From Streptococcus sp. CF8_St5-11 (GTDB lineage: Bacteria > Bacillota > Bacilli > Lactobacillales > Streptococcaceae): DNA of 64,000 nt. The translations under genes and the position numbers were made by a program. The notes under the pieces are model-generated. The model did not search any database. It was not told where the DNA came from and was given only the letters and a program-made list of their open reading frames with translations. The stretch lies in contig NZ_JANCOJ010000001.1 of assembly GCF_024295625.1 (NCBI RefSeq), positions 62,001 through 126,000 on the forward strand. Direction: 5' to 3'. Below, piece after piece: positions 55,430 to 64,000 of the stretch; position 1 is the stretch's first letter; every line of letters begins with the position of its first letter.

Positions 55430-56428
55430 TTATCGATCATTGTAGCCATCTGGGTGGCTGGAATGCCAAGCCCAGGCTGTTTGGATGATGGTTTCGATAT
55501 TGTCAAATTTTGGTTGCCAGCCGAGGATGGCACGCGCCTTCTCAGAGGATGCGATCAGGGTATCTGGATCTCCTGGTCTGCGATCGGCCAGCTCAAGTGG
55601 GATCGGATGCCCTGTCACCTTGCGGGCTGCTTCAACGATTTGAAGATTGGAGAATCCAGTCGAAGAGCCCAGGTTAAAGGCTGTAGATGGGTTGCCATTA
55701 CGCAGATACTCCACTGCTAAAAGATGGGCATCTGCCAAGTCAAATGGATGGACATAGTCCCGAACATTGGTGCCATCTGGTGTCTGGTAGTCATCTCCAA
55801 AAATAGAGATCTTTTCGCGTTTGCCTTGGGCCACTTGCAAGACGATCGGCAAGAGATGGGTCTCTGGTCCATGGTCTTCTCCGATGGATCCATCTGGCTT
55901 GGCACCCGCTACATTAAAGTAACGAAGGGGAACATACTTGATCCCGTAGGCTTGATCGGCCCAGCGCATGATGGTTTCCATCATGAGCTTGCTTTCGCCA
56001 TAAGGATTGATCGGTTTTTGTGGAGTGGTTTCAAGAATCGGAATTTCTTCTGGAATGCCGTAGGTGGCAGCAGTTGAAGAAAAGACGATGTAGTGGACCC
56101 CACATTCATGCATGACTTCCAAGAGTTTGACCATGCCTGCTGTATTGTTGTCAAAATATTTCAATGGATCGGCCATGGACTCCGCGACCAGTGAGTAGGC
56201 CGCAAAGTGGATGACCGCATCGATATCTGCATGTTCCTTAAAAACAGTGCGCATAAAGTCTTGATCCGCCAGGTCTCCTTGGTAAAAGACGGCATCTGGA
56301 TGCACCGCTGCACGGTGGCCTGTGACCAGGCTATCGACCACCACGACTTTTTCCTGTCCTTCATTGACCAAACGGTCGACCATGTGGGAACCGATATAGC
56401 CAGCTCCTCCGAGTACGAGTATTGCCAT
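55430..56428 (-). CDS. galE: UDP-glucose 4-epimerase
   Basis: Interconverts UDP-galactose and UDP-glucose, the last Leloir step. The 332 residues have the NAD motif [12 protein letters not shown] (7-18), [13 protein letters not shown], the catalytic Ser in FSSTAATYG and Tyr-Lys in [11 protein letters not shown] near residue 150. It is the last gene of the galK-HAD-galT-galE group, about 60 bases after galT. Confidence 0.95.
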   Translation of the reverse strand: MAILVLGGAGYIGSHMVDRLVNEGQEKVVVVDSLVTGHRAAVHPDAVFYQGDLADQDFMRTVFKEHADIDAVIHFAAYSLVAESMADPLKYFDNNTAGMVKLLEVMHECGVHYIVFSSTAATYGIPEEIPILETTPQKPINPYGESKLMMETIMRWADQAYGIKYVPLRYFNVAGAKPDGSIGEDHGPETHLLPIVLQVAQGKREKISIFGDDYQTPDGTNVRDYVHPFDLADAHLLAVEYLRNGNPSTAFNLGSSTGFSNLQIVEAARKVTGHPIPLELADRRPGDPDTLIASSEKARAILGWQPKFDNIETIIQTAWAWHSSHPDGYNDR

Positions 56429-56491
56429 TTGTTTTCCTTTCGCTTCTTGTCTTCTCTCTTATTGTACCAAATTTATGTCGCTTCTCCACAC

Positions 56492-57964
56492 TTAAAGTGT
56501 TGCAACAAAGCGTCTAAAGGCAGCTTGTCCTTCTGCTGTTCTCTTGTAGACTCCAGCATCTTCCAGCACGCGCGCAAATATCTGGCCGACTGATTCACGG
56601 ACAAGGGCTTCTGCCTCTGCTTCGTCTGTGATGGCTGGGTGAGTGGCTTTCAAATCATCTGCCCAAGGCTGGTGGTAGGTCGCCACAGTATTCTCACGTC
56701 CAAGCAAATAGTCTTGAACCTGCTTGAGCTCTTCCTTGAGGCGAGGTGGCAAAATAGCCAAGCCCATGACTTCGATCAGGCCGATATTTTCTTTTTTGAT
56801 GTGTTGCACATCCGCATGTGGGTGATAAATGCCATCGGGATGCTCTGGTGAGGTTTGGTTGTCACGGAGCACCAAGTCCAGTTCATAACGCCCATCTCGA
56901 ATCCGTGCAATGGGGGTAATAGTATGGTGGGGCTGACCGTCGGATGCCGCTAAGACTTGAACGGCTGGATCCGAGTAGCCTCGCCAGGCTGTTAGGATAT
57001 GGTCTGCCAGGGCAATCAATTGCGCCTTGTCATCTGATTGCAGACGAAGAACCGACATGGGCCAGTTAACAATTCCTAGCGATACAGCCTCAAATCCCTC
57101 AACGCTAAAGCTTTCCTCAACAGGAGCTAGCTCCATAGGGAAGGTGTGCCGTCCGCCTTGGTAATGGTCATGAGTCAGGATGGATCCCCCTACAATGGGC
57201 AGATCTGCATTAGACCCTGCAAAATAGCCTGGGAAAGTCTCGACAATGGTCAAGAGTCGTTCAAAGGTCTTGCGGCTAATGGCCATGGGAACATGTTGGC
57301 TATCGAGGAAAATGCAGTGTTCATTGAAGTAGGCATAAGGGGAATACTGGAAGCCCCAGTCATGACCGTCCATATCAAAGCGAATAATCCGGTGATTGAC
57401 CCGAGCTGGATGGTCTAGGCGACCTTGATAGCCTTCATTTTCAAAGCATAATTGGCAGGCTGGATAATGACTGGCTTTGGCAAGTTTGGCCGCTGCAATG
57501 TCTTTAGGATCTTTTTCAGGTTTTGACAGATTGATGGTGATTTCAAGAGAACCGTAGGGAGTTTCTGCCTCAAAGGCAATATTTTGCGCAATGGCTTTGA
57601 CTTTTATGTAATCATTGCGCTTAGAGAGGGCATAGAAATCCGCAATCGCGTCTTCTTTGGACTGACGGTAGGTCTCCCAGAAACGATGGTTGACCTGACT
57701 AGGGCTAGGGATGATCCAATCCATCAACTCTGCACCCAAGCTGTCCTTGGTGGCCATACTATCCTGGATCTTGCTATTTGCAACAGCGATCTCTACCAGC
57801 TGATCTTTGAGCGCAATCAACTCTTCTTTTTGGGCTGGAGCATCTAGCCCTTCTTCTCCAACGCGACTCATGATGCGATTTTTTAGATAAATCCGATCCA
57901 TCTCTTCGTAGTCACTTGCCGCAATGACGGCTGTGACAAATGCATCCAAAATTCCCTGATTCAT
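56492..57964 (-). CDS. galT: UDP-glucose-hexose-1-phosphate uridylyltransferase (Firmicutes type)
   Basis: Exchanges galactose-1-phosphate with UDP-glucose. The 490 residues belong to the long GalT class of Firmicutes, unlike the 350-residue E. coli type. Segments include [21 protein letters not shown] and [19 protein letters not shown]. The start follows AGGAG and overlaps the stop of the HAD gene by four bases. Confidence 0.95.
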   Translation of the reverse strand: MNQGILDAFVTAVIAASDYEEMDRIYLKNRIMSRVGEEGLDAPAQKEELIALKDQLVEIAVANSKIQDSMATKDSLGAELMDWIIPSPSQVNHRFWETYRQSKEDAIADFYALSKRNDYIKVKAIAQNIAFEAETPYGSLEITINLSKPEKDPKDIAAAKLAKASHYPACQLCFENEGYQGRLDHPARVNHRIIRFDMDGHDWGFQYSPYAYFNEHCIFLDSQHVPMAISRKTFERLLTIVETFPGYFAGSNADLPIVGGSILTHDHYQGGRHTFPMELAPVEESFSVEGFEAVSLGIVNWPMSVLRLQSDDKAQLIALADHILTAWRGYSDPAVQVLAASDGQPHHTITPIARIRDGRYELDLVLRDNQTSPEHPDGIYHPHADVQHIKKENIGLIEVMGLAILPPRLKEELKQVQDYLLGRENTVATYHQPWADDLKATHPAITDEAEAEALVRESVGQIFARVLEDAGVYKRTAEGQAAFRRFVATL

Positions 57965-58620
57965 TGATTCTCCTTCTTACGTTTTAAATAGTCTCTGACA
58001 GCATCCAAATCCTGGAAAACTTGTTCTGCTTTAGTTAAGAAAGACTGTGCTGGTACTTTTAAATCTGGAACACATATGACTGGGATTCCAGCCCGATAGG
58101 CTGCTTCAATCCCTGCTTCACTATCCTCTAGCACTAAGCAATTCTCTGGTAAAGCATTCAAATCACTACAAGCCTTTAAAAATATATCTGGGTAAGGTTT
58201 ACTTCGTTTGACATCTTTTGCAAAAACTAAATGGTCAAATAGGGACAGTACCCCATTGCTATCCAAGATCATTCTAGCCCGAGATTCAACACTTGAAGTT
58301 GCTAGGGCGATTGGAATGCCCTCTGTTTTCAAAAAAGTAAGCAAATTTTTAGCACCTTTTTTTAAATGAACACCTTGGGCTAAGATTCGAGCTTCTAGTT
58401 CATAAACTTTAGCCAGAGTTTGTTCGAAATTCCAAGGTAAATCATAGGTATCCAAAAATCGTTGAACATTTTCCTCTTCCCTATGTCCACTGTAGTCTTT
58501 AGAATAAGTTTCTTCTGTGAAAGGAATTCCAAAATCTCTAAGCAATTCTTGATAAACTTTTAGAGAAATGATTTCAGTATCGGCTAATAAGCCATCTAAA
58601 TCAAATATTACAGCTTCCAT
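57961..58620 (-). CDS. HAD-superfamily hydrolase, beta-phosphoglucomutase-like
   Basis: 219 residues from ATG 58620 (AGGTGA six bases before; a GTG at 58629 is less likely). HAD motifs are [16 protein letters not shown] (nucleophile and acid Asp), [11 protein letters not shown] (motif II), [10 protein letters not shown] (motif III Lys) and [12 protein letters not shown] (motif IV). It resembles beta-phosphoglucomutases and sugar phosphatases. It sits between galK and galT and overlaps galT by four bases, so it is translated with the Leloir genes; substrate unknown. Confidence 0.85.
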   Translation of the reverse strand: MEAVIFDLDGLLADTEIISLKVYQELLRDFGIPFTEETYSKDYSGHREEENVQRFLDTYDLPWNFEQTLAKVYELEARILAQGVHLKKGAKNLLTFLKTEGIPIALATSSVESRARMILDSNGVLSLFDHLVFAKDVKRSKPYPDIFLKACSDLNALPENCLVLEDSEAGIEAAYRAGIPVICVPDLKVPAQSFLTKAEQVFQDLDAVRDYLKRKKENQ

Positions 58621-58629
58621 TATTATCAC

Positions 58630-59808
58630 CTAGTCTAAAACCCGTGTCCCTGCCGCAACTTCTGCAATATAAAAGCTAGGCGCATAGCCAACGACTTCTT
58701 CATAGCGTTTGCCGACAGCTTCTTTAAAGGCATCAACTTTATCTTTGTTTACAAGGGCGATGGCGCAACCACCAAAGCCTGCTCCTGTCATACGAGCGCC
58801 CAAGACACCTTCTTGTTCCCAGGCTGTATGCACCAAGGTATCCAATTCTAGACCTGTCACTTCGTAGTCATGCTCCAAGGATACGTGGGAAGCGTTCATG
58901 AGACGGCCAAAGCCTTCCAAATCACCTGCTTCAAGTGCCTTACGAGCTTGGAGGGTCCGTTGGTTTTCAAGTACAGCATGGCGAGCTCGTTTGATGCGAT
59001 TTTCATCCTTGATCAAGAAGCTGTAGGCATCAAAAGCCCAGAGATCCAATTCCCCTAAGGTTTGGATATCCAATTTTTCTTGGAGTTCAGAAACGGCGGT
59101 TTCACATTCTGAACGACGTTCATTGTATTTTGAATCCGCTAATTCCCGGCGTTTGTTGGTATTCATGATGACTACGACATTGTCTTTGAGGTCCAGCGGT
59201 ACCAGATCATACTCTAGGGTGTTGGTATCGAGATAAATAGCCCGTTGATCAGCTCCCATACCGATGGCAAATTGGTCCATGATCCCAGAGTTGACTCCGA
59301 TGAAGTGATTTTCAGTTTGTTTGCCGATCTTGACCAGATCTAGACGATCTAACTGAAGATCATATAGTTTCTCAGCGATGACGCCAATCAAGAGCTCAAG
59401 CGATGCTGAAGAAGAAAGACCGGATCCGTTTGGAATATTGCCGTAGACATAGACATCCATACCGCTATCAATGACATGACCAGCTTCTTGCAAGAAGTGG
59501 AGCACGCCTTTTGGATAGTTGGTCCAGTTGTGCTCTTTTTCAAAGTGGAGATTTTCAAGTGGAACTTCAATGATCCCCTTGTCTTCAAAGTTTCCTGAGA
59601 AGAAACGCAAGACCTTATCCTCGCGCTTTCTTGCCGCTCCGTAGGTACCAAGTGTGATGGCTGCTGGGAAGACATGGCCACCATTATAGTCCGTGTGTTC
59701 ACCAATCAGATTAATCCGTCCTGGTGAGAAGAAAGTGTGGTCAGCCTTTTCCCCAAAAACAGCCTGGAATTTTGCTTGTAAATCTTGAGATGTGATTGTT
59801 GTCGTCAT
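58630..59808 (-). CDS. galK: Galactokinase
   Basis: Phosphorylates galactose to galactose-1-phosphate. This GHMP kinase of 392 residues has the signature [15 protein letters not shown] near 29-43, the ATP motif [14 protein letters not shown] and a C-terminal [14 protein letters not shown]. The start at 59808 follows AAAGGAG; the frame upstream to 59862 is not used. It is the first gene of galK-HAD-galT-galE. No galR is adjacent. Confidence 0.96.
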   Translation of the reverse strand: MTTTITSQDLQAKFQAVFGEKADHTFFSPGRINLIGEHTDYNGGHVFPAAITLGTYGAARKREDKVLRFFSGNFEDKGIIEVPLENLHFEKEHNWTNYPKGVLHFLQEAGHVIDSGMDVYVYGNIPNGSGLSSSASLELLIGVIAEKLYDLQLDRLDLVKIGKQTENHFIGVNSGIMDQFAIGMGADQRAIYLDTNTLEYDLVPLDLKDNVVVIMNTNKRRELADSKYNERRSECETAVSELQEKLDIQTLGELDLWAFDAYSFLIKDENRIKRARHAVLENQRTLQARKALEAGDLEGFGRLMNASHVSLEHDYEVTGLELDTLVHTAWEQEGVLGARMTGAGFGGCAIALVNKDKVDAFKEAVGKRYEEVVGYAPSFYIAEVAAGTRVLD

Positions 59809-59826
59809 GAGAAACTCCTTTAGCTT

Positions 59827-59876
59827 TGTAAACGTTTTTATACTTGTATTATATCTGATCACAAGTAAAACTTCAA
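59827..59876 (-). promoter_or_regulatory. galK promoter with cre/GalR-like operator
   Basis: Minus strand: -35 TTGAAG (59871-59876), 17-base spacer, -10 TATAAT (59848-59853). Just downstream, over the transcription start, lies TGTAAACGTTTTTA (59827-59840), which matches cre and could also serve a GalR-type regulator. Confidence 0.72.
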
Positions 59877-60007
59877 GTGTTTTTAGTAAAATTTTATTAA
59901 TTTTTTATTTTATGCCCAGAAAGGCGATAACAAAGGGTTTTCCTCCGATTACAACTTCTATTCCATCATTGCCATCTCGAGTTAATTTTAGTAAACTTTT
60001 ACCAAAA

Positions 60008-60039
60008 AATCTCAATTGGGAAATCACCCAATTGAGATT
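60008..60039 (-). terminator. Terminator of the GH3 surface hexosaminidase gene
   Basis: Perfect stem AATCTCAATTGGG/CCCAATTGAGATT, loop AAATCA, with TTTTTT on the minus strand. It lies 10 bases beyond the GH3 stop. Confidence 0.92.
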
Positions 60040-60048
60040 CTGAATCCT

Positions 60049-62460
60049 TTAGTGTTTCTTTCTTGGATAGACAAAAGATCCAAGGAAGGTTAAGAGGCTG
60101 ATGCCCATGAGGGAGAAGAGGTTCCCTGTTTGACCGGTTTTTGGCAATACCGATGATGCAGGACTTGCTGAAACACTTGCAGGAGCCTGATCAGTGGCTT
60201 GTTTCACAGCGATCGGAATAACTTGTGGAGCATCAAGAGTGCTAGCTTTTTCTTGCTTGCTAACAAGGACCTGAGTTCCTGTGTTACCAACCTCTACTGG
60301 TTGTGTCTGATGGGTTGGATCTTGGACTGGTGAAGTTGGATCTTGGGTTTCTGGTGTTGGCAATGGTGCCGGTGCTGGATAGAAGAGACCATGACCAATG
60401 CGGTAGGCGTACTCTGTTTCCGACATTTTTCCGTCTACAATTTTTGGAATATCCACCGGCAAGGTACCTAGATGTTCTTTGCCATTGAAGATGACTTCCA
60501 CTCCTGCAGGAATATTAGGACCAAATGCATTGTCTGGTTTGAGGGATTCCGTTGGATCCATTCCCTTATTTCCATAGACTGCCAAAATGGCTTTGGCTGC
60601 TGGATAGTTGGCTACATCATAAGGTTTAGAGATAGAAAGGACTGCTGCCTTCTTATGGTTGGTATTGGCATAATTGACGATTTCAGTTGGGATCTTGGTC
60701 CGCCAGAAATCTTTATCTAGATGCCCTTCATAACCGATCTCTGAAATCACTACGATGTGAGTGGCTTTCTCTAGGTCTTCTTTTAGACTATCAAGGGTAG
60801 ATTCTTTAGTGAAGTTCTTGGCCACAAAGGAGGTATCTTTTGGAAGCACTCCGTCATCAATTAAGCGACGCATACCCAAATCGAGTCCAGGAACTTCGTT
60901 TTCAAAAGCTCCTAAGAGTAAGACATGGTCCCCTGTTTGCACCTTAAATGGCAAGGTATTGTCTTCATTTTTTACAACCGTCACCGCTGCTGCAGCAATT
61001 TTGCGTTCCAAGTCACGGTTGAGGCTAGATCCGACTGCTTCTTCTGCTTTTTCAGCCGTCCGAACACTTGGATCAAAATTCAGGACCCCACGTTTTTCTT
61101 TGAGGGTCAGGATCCGACGAACCGACTCATTTAAGCGTTCTTCTGAGATGTCACCGGTTTGGACCGCATCTACCACTGCATTGACAATGGTATCAATCTT
61201 GGTCAAATCGGCTTTGCTGCGAAGGGTCGTTGGCATCAAGACCAGGTCAACTCCGGCTTTAATGGCCATCTTCACAGCTTCCACCTCACCGAAGTTCTTA
61301 GCGATAGCATCCATTCCCATGGCATCAGAGACAATCACGCCCTTATAGCCGTATTTCTTACGTACCAAGCCCGTTAAAATATCATCAGATAGAGTAGCTG
61401 GAACATAGATTTTCTCACCCGTTTCTTTTGACACAACCTGATCTTTTTCAATCTGCGGGTATTGGATATGAGCCGTCATCAAGAGGTCGACCCCTTCATC
61501 CATAGCTTTTTTGAATGGAAGGAGTTCCAATTTTTCAAGCTCAGCAAGAGATTTATCCACCAATGGCAGGCCCGTATGTGAATCGACCGCTGTATCTCCA
61601 TGACCTGGGAAATGCTTGGCTGCTACAGCCACATTGTAGTCCTGAATGCCTTTCATCATCGGAATACCAAGATAGGCAACCCGATTTGGGTCAGATGAGA
61701 AGGAACGAAGCCCAATCACAGGATTTTGAGGATTGTTATTGGTATCTAGAACCGGAGCGAAGTCCACATTCAAGCCTAGCGCAGAAAGTTCACGTCCGAT
61801 GATTTGACCGGCTTCTTTCGCTAGTTTGGGATCATTGGTAGCCCCAATGGCCATATTGCCAGGAAGGGCTGTACCTGTCCCCAAGCGGTAGACGATCCCC
61901 CCTTCTTGGTCGATGGCTAATAATAGCGGAATCTTCCCGTTATTGGCTTTGTTTTCAATCGCTGCCTTTTGCATATCTTGCGTCAGAGCCAGGGTCTGCT
62001 TGGTCTCTTTGACGTTTTCAGCAAAAAGAATGACGCCTCCAAAATCATATTTATCAATCGCATCTGCTACTTCAGCATTGACCTTGGTGAGATCCTGTGG
62101 CGACTCCTGATTAGCCTCCTGCCACTTACGGAAGTCCGGCATGATCATTTGGGTCACTTTTTGTTTGAGTGGCATGTTTTCAATCAGTTTTTCCACTTCA
62201 GGAGATGCCGTCTCTGTTGATGTTACCGTTGGAGAAGCAGCAGGGACAGCGGCACGGTCTGTTGAAGTCGGTGTTTCGGCCACTTCCCCCTGATTTTCTG
62301 TGGTGTTTTCTGGCGTTGGAGAAGCCACCACCTCTTCTACTGTTGCTGCCGGTTCATTGGCTTGATCCGACACTTGAGCTGTGTCTGCTTTTGCTGTTTG
62401 AACGGATAATAGAGCAAAAGCCGTTAATAGGGCCGCAGATGGATAAATGATTTTTTTCAT
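60049..62460 (-). CDS. LPXTG-anchored GH3 beta-N-acetylhexosaminidase
   Basis: Probably removes terminal GlcNAc from host or wall glycans at the cell surface. The 803 residues have a signal peptide (MKKIIYPSAALLTAFALLSV), a Thr/Glu-rich region to about 85, a GH3 barrel with LAIDQEGGIVYRL, KHFPGHGDTAVDSHTGLP and VIVSDAMGMDAI (nucleophile Asp), a second domain, a Pro/Thr spacer, and anchor LPKTG with a hydrophobic span and PRKKH. The GH3 NagZ features (KHFPGHGDT, SDAMGM) are clear; exact linkage is inferred. Its promoter carries a cre. Confidence 0.92.
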   Translation of the reverse strand: MKKIIYPSAALLTAFALLSVQTAKADTAQVSDQANEPAATVEEVVASPTPENTTENQGEVAETPTSTDRAAVPAASPTVTSTETASPEVEKLIENMPLKQKVTQMIMPDFRKWQEANQESPQDLTKVNAEVADAIDKYDFGGVILFAENVKETKQTLALTQDMQKAAIENKANNGKIPLLLAIDQEGGIVYRLGTGTALPGNMAIGATNDPKLAKEAGQIIGRELSALGLNVDFAPVLDTNNNPQNPVIGLRSFSSDPNRVAYLGIPMMKGIQDYNVAVAAKHFPGHGDTAVDSHTGLPLVDKSLAELEKLELLPFKKAMDEGVDLLMTAHIQYPQIEKDQVVSKETGEKIYVPATLSDDILTGLVRKKYGYKGVIVSDAMGMDAIAKNFGEVEAVKMAIKAGVDLVLMPTTLRSKADLTKIDTIVNAVVDAVQTGDISEERLNESVRRILTLKEKRGVLNFDPSVRTAEKAEEAVGSSLNRDLERKIAAAAVTVVKNEDNTLPFKVQTGDHVLLLGAFENEVPGLDLGMRRLIDDGVLPKDTSFVAKNFTKESTLDSLKEDLEKATHIVVISEIGYEGHLDKDFWRTKIPTEIVNYANTNHKKAAVLSISKPYDVANYPAAKAILAVYGNKGMDPTESLKPDNAFGPNIPAGVEVIFNGKEHLGTLPVDIPKIVDGKMSETEYAYRIGHGLFYPAPAPLPTPETQDPTSPVQDPTHQTQPVEVGNTGTQVLVSKQEKASTLDAPQVIPIAVKQATDQAPASVSASPASSVLPKTGQTGNLFSLMGISLLTFLGSFVYPRKKH

Positions 62461-62487
62461 AAAGCGACCTCCTTTCTTTCAATAGAT

Positions 62488-62524
62488 ATTGTACCATTGT
62501 TTTATAGTTTTGTAAACGGTTGCA
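62488..62524 (-). promoter_or_regulatory. Promoter of the GH3 gene with cre over the -35
   Basis: Minus strand: -35 TTTACA (62511-62516), 17-base spacer, -10 TACAAT (62488-62493). The -35 lies in TGTAAACGGTTGCA (62511-62524), a good cre match. The layout copies that of the lacT promoter. Confidence 0.75.
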
Positions 62525-62539
62525 ATATCTAAAACAGAA

Positions 62540-62568
62540 AAAGGATAAGCATTTTTTACTTATCCTTT
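62540..62568 (-). terminator. gtfA terminator
   Basis: Stem AAAGGATAAG/CTTATCCTTT with a 9-base T-rich loop, about 18 bases beyond the gtfA stop; TTTTTC-type run on the minus strand. Confidence 0.8.
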
Positions 62569-62585
62569 AGTTCGTTCATATTTTT

Positions 62586-64000
62586 TTAAAACACCATTTC
62601 TTGACCATTTTCTGTCACTTGGTAAGTGCCCTCAGCAAGATCAATTCGGGCTACTGCTGTGACAGTTTGGTCTTTATTTTGGCGCGTGATGACAATGGTA
62701 TGTTCATCTGGTGTTTCCACCTCAATGCTTCCTTCTAAGTCAAAAGCTTGCGAGTTGTTCCGGAAACTAAAGAGCTTGAGAAGGGATTGCACGACTGGTC
62801 GCTCTACTTCTTGAGCGATTTCTTCATTGCTGTAGTAATGACGGTTGATATTGCGGCCTTCTTTGGTGTTTTCTAAGAGTTCCAAATCATTCTTCCCAGC
62901 TAGGAATCCAACATAATAAACTTGTGGAATACCTGGTGCAAAAGCTTGAATTAAGCGGGCTAGGAAGTACTTACGATCGTCATCTCCAAGCGCAGAATAG
63001 TAGGTCGAATTGATTTGGTAGATGTCCAAGTTGTTGTATTCTGCTGTTGAATATTTGCGTTTAACATTTGCCCCAACCTTATAAAGCTCATTTGAAGCAT
63101 AGTCAATCTCTTCATCAGTCAAGATATCCTTGACATCGACCACCCCAATCCCGTCATGGGTGTCCAGCGTCGTGAACTGCTTCATCGGACTCATCTTCAA
63201 CCACTTGGCAAGGCGCTCCACTTTTGAGCTATAGAGGGTATAGAGGGTTACCATGGGTAGCGCGAAGTCATAGACATAATAGTCGTGATCGGCAATCTTA
63301 AATTGGATAGAATAGTGCTCATGAATCTCTGGCAAAAGCTCAGCACCGTAGCCTGCTGCCATATCGCGCACCTTATCCAACAAATCCCAAATGTCTGGCT
63401 CCACGAAGAAATCATTTGTGTCCAATTTCTTCACTGCATAGGCAAAGGCATCTAGGCGAATGAGGTCACAACCATTACTTGCCAGGTGTTCGATGGTCTT
63501 GCGTATAAAGTCCATGGTCACTTCCTTGGTCACGTCTAGGTCAATCTGCTCTTCCCCAAATGTATTCCAGAGATGCTCAGTCGTCCCATCCGCAAAAGTG
63601 ATAGCTTGTTTAGGAGCTCGGTCTTTGCGCTTATAAATCAAGTCCACATCTGCTTGAGTCGGACGATTCTCCGGCCAGAACTTGTCCCAGTTTAGGAAAA
63701 GATCCTTGTAAGCACTTTGGTCATGCTTCTCTTGATAATCTTTGTAGTATTTAGACTGACGGGAAATGTGATTGATCATAAAGTCAAACATGAGATAGTA
63801 CTTGTCGCCCAAGCGTTTGACATCTTCCCAATCACCAAAAGCTGGATCCACTTGGTCATAGTCTACAGGCGCAAAGCCTCGGTCACCAGTTGATGGGAAA
63901 AATGGTAAGAGGTGTACTCCACCTACTGCATCTCCAAAATATTTCTCCAGATTTTCATAGAGATCCTTAAGGTTATTTCCTAAGCTATCTGAGTAAGTAA
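62586..64000 (-). CDS. gtfA: Sucrose phosphorylase (start lies beyond window)
   Basis: Cytoplasmic GH13 enzyme that splits sucrose with phosphate into glucose-1-phosphate and fructose. The frame stays open to base 64000, giving 471 residues that begin [20 protein letters not shown]; about ten N-terminal residues are missing. It has [35 protein letters not shown] (nucleophile Asp), LLPEIHEHY (acid Glu) and TLDTHDGIG, very close to streptococcal GtfA. No msm genes are visible on this side. Confidence 0.95.
   Translation of the reverse strand, partial: TYSDSLGNNLKDLYENLEKYFGDAVGGVHLLPFFPSTGDRGFAPVDYDQVDPAFGDWEDVKRLGDKYYLMFDFMINHISRQSKYYKDYQEKHDQSAYKDLFLNWDKFWPENRPTQADVDLIYKRKDRAPKQAITFADGTTEHLWNTFGEEQIDLDVTKEVTMDFIRKTIEHLASNGCDLIRLDAFAYAVKKLDTNDFFVEPDIWDLLDKVRDMAAGYGAELLPEIHEHYSIQFKIADHDYYVYDFALPMVTLYTLYSSKVERLAKWLKMSPMKQFTTLDTHDGIGVVDVKDILTDEEIDYASNELYKVGANVKRKYSTAEYNNLDIYQINSTYYSALGDDDRKYFLARLIQAFAPGIPQVYYVGFLAGKNDLELLENTKEGRNINRHYYSNEEIAQEVERPVVQSLLKLFSFRNNSQAFDLEGSIEVETPDEHTIVITRQNKDQTVTAVARIDLAEGTYQVTENGQEMVF

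Noticed and set aside
60761..61348. Plus-strand open frame of 195 codons
   Set aside because: It lies wholly antisense to the GH3 hexosaminidase, has no ribosome site, and its composition is that of an antisense shadow.

Overview
The window reads as chromosome from an oral Streptococcus of the mitis/sanguinis type. The support is a moderately AT-rich base composition, GshF-type glutathione synthesis, a GtfA-type sucrose phosphorylase, LPXTG surface proteins, DUF1310 lipoproteins, murB-potABCD synteny and the rplU-prp-rpmA cluster. Species cannot be fixed from the sequence alone. Most genes lie on the minus strand. No tRNA, rRNA, CRISPR array, prophage or conjugative element was seen.

Layout. 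1-10.6 kb is a lactose/galactose locus. It has lacR, a galactitol-type PTS (EIIA, EIIB, EIIC), the tagatose-6-phosphate pathway lacABCD, and the lactose PTS block lacT-lacF-lacE-lacG with an antiterminator site and cre ahead of lacT. 10.8-15.7 kb is housekeeping: L27, Prp and L21 with a leader, a lipoprotein, thiI and a cysteine desulfurase. 15.8-18.2 kb is a tandem array of five DUF1310 paralogues. 18.6-23.5 kb is murB-potABCD, with a hairpin-rich gap before potA. 23.6-35.5 kb holds a membrane protein, hom-thrB, a polysaccharide deacetylase, a CPBP protease, an HD hydrolase, TetR, DegV, an ABC exporter pair and a RocB-like M20 peptidase. 35.5-47.5 kb is rich in peptide use: two LPXTG-anchored X-prolyl dipeptidyl peptidases, an oligopeptide-binding lipoprotein and an M42 aminopeptidase, with an intracellular alpha-amylase and thioredoxin between them. 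47.5-54.5 kb is accessory DNA around gshF: IS3 and ISL3 remnants, a NADAR protein, a HEAT-like protein and several copies, mostly broken, of a small unnamed gene module that looks like an orphan immunity array. 54.7-64 kb returns to sugar use: a DUF1307 lipoprotein, galK-HAD-galT-galE, a surface GH3 beta-N-acetylhexosaminidase and gtfA.

How the parts fit. Lactose enters as lactose-6-phosphate by LacFE and is split by LacG. The galactose-6-phosphate made, and probably galactose imported by the second PTS, goes through LacABCD; unphosphorylated galactose goes through the Leloir genes galKTE. GH3 hexosaminidase and surface peptidases would release sugars and dipeptides from host glycoproteins. 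Candidate CcpA (cre) sites sit on the promoters of lacT, the second PTS, galK, the GH3 gene, amylase and one X-prolyl peptidase, suggesting shared catabolite control.

Two intergenic repeat families are scattered here: family A (four copies) and family B (two copies, whose paired changes preserve stems). The least explained parts are the 47.5-54.5 kb module graveyard, repeat family B, and the potA upstream region with a loop resembling the 16S rRNA 3' end.
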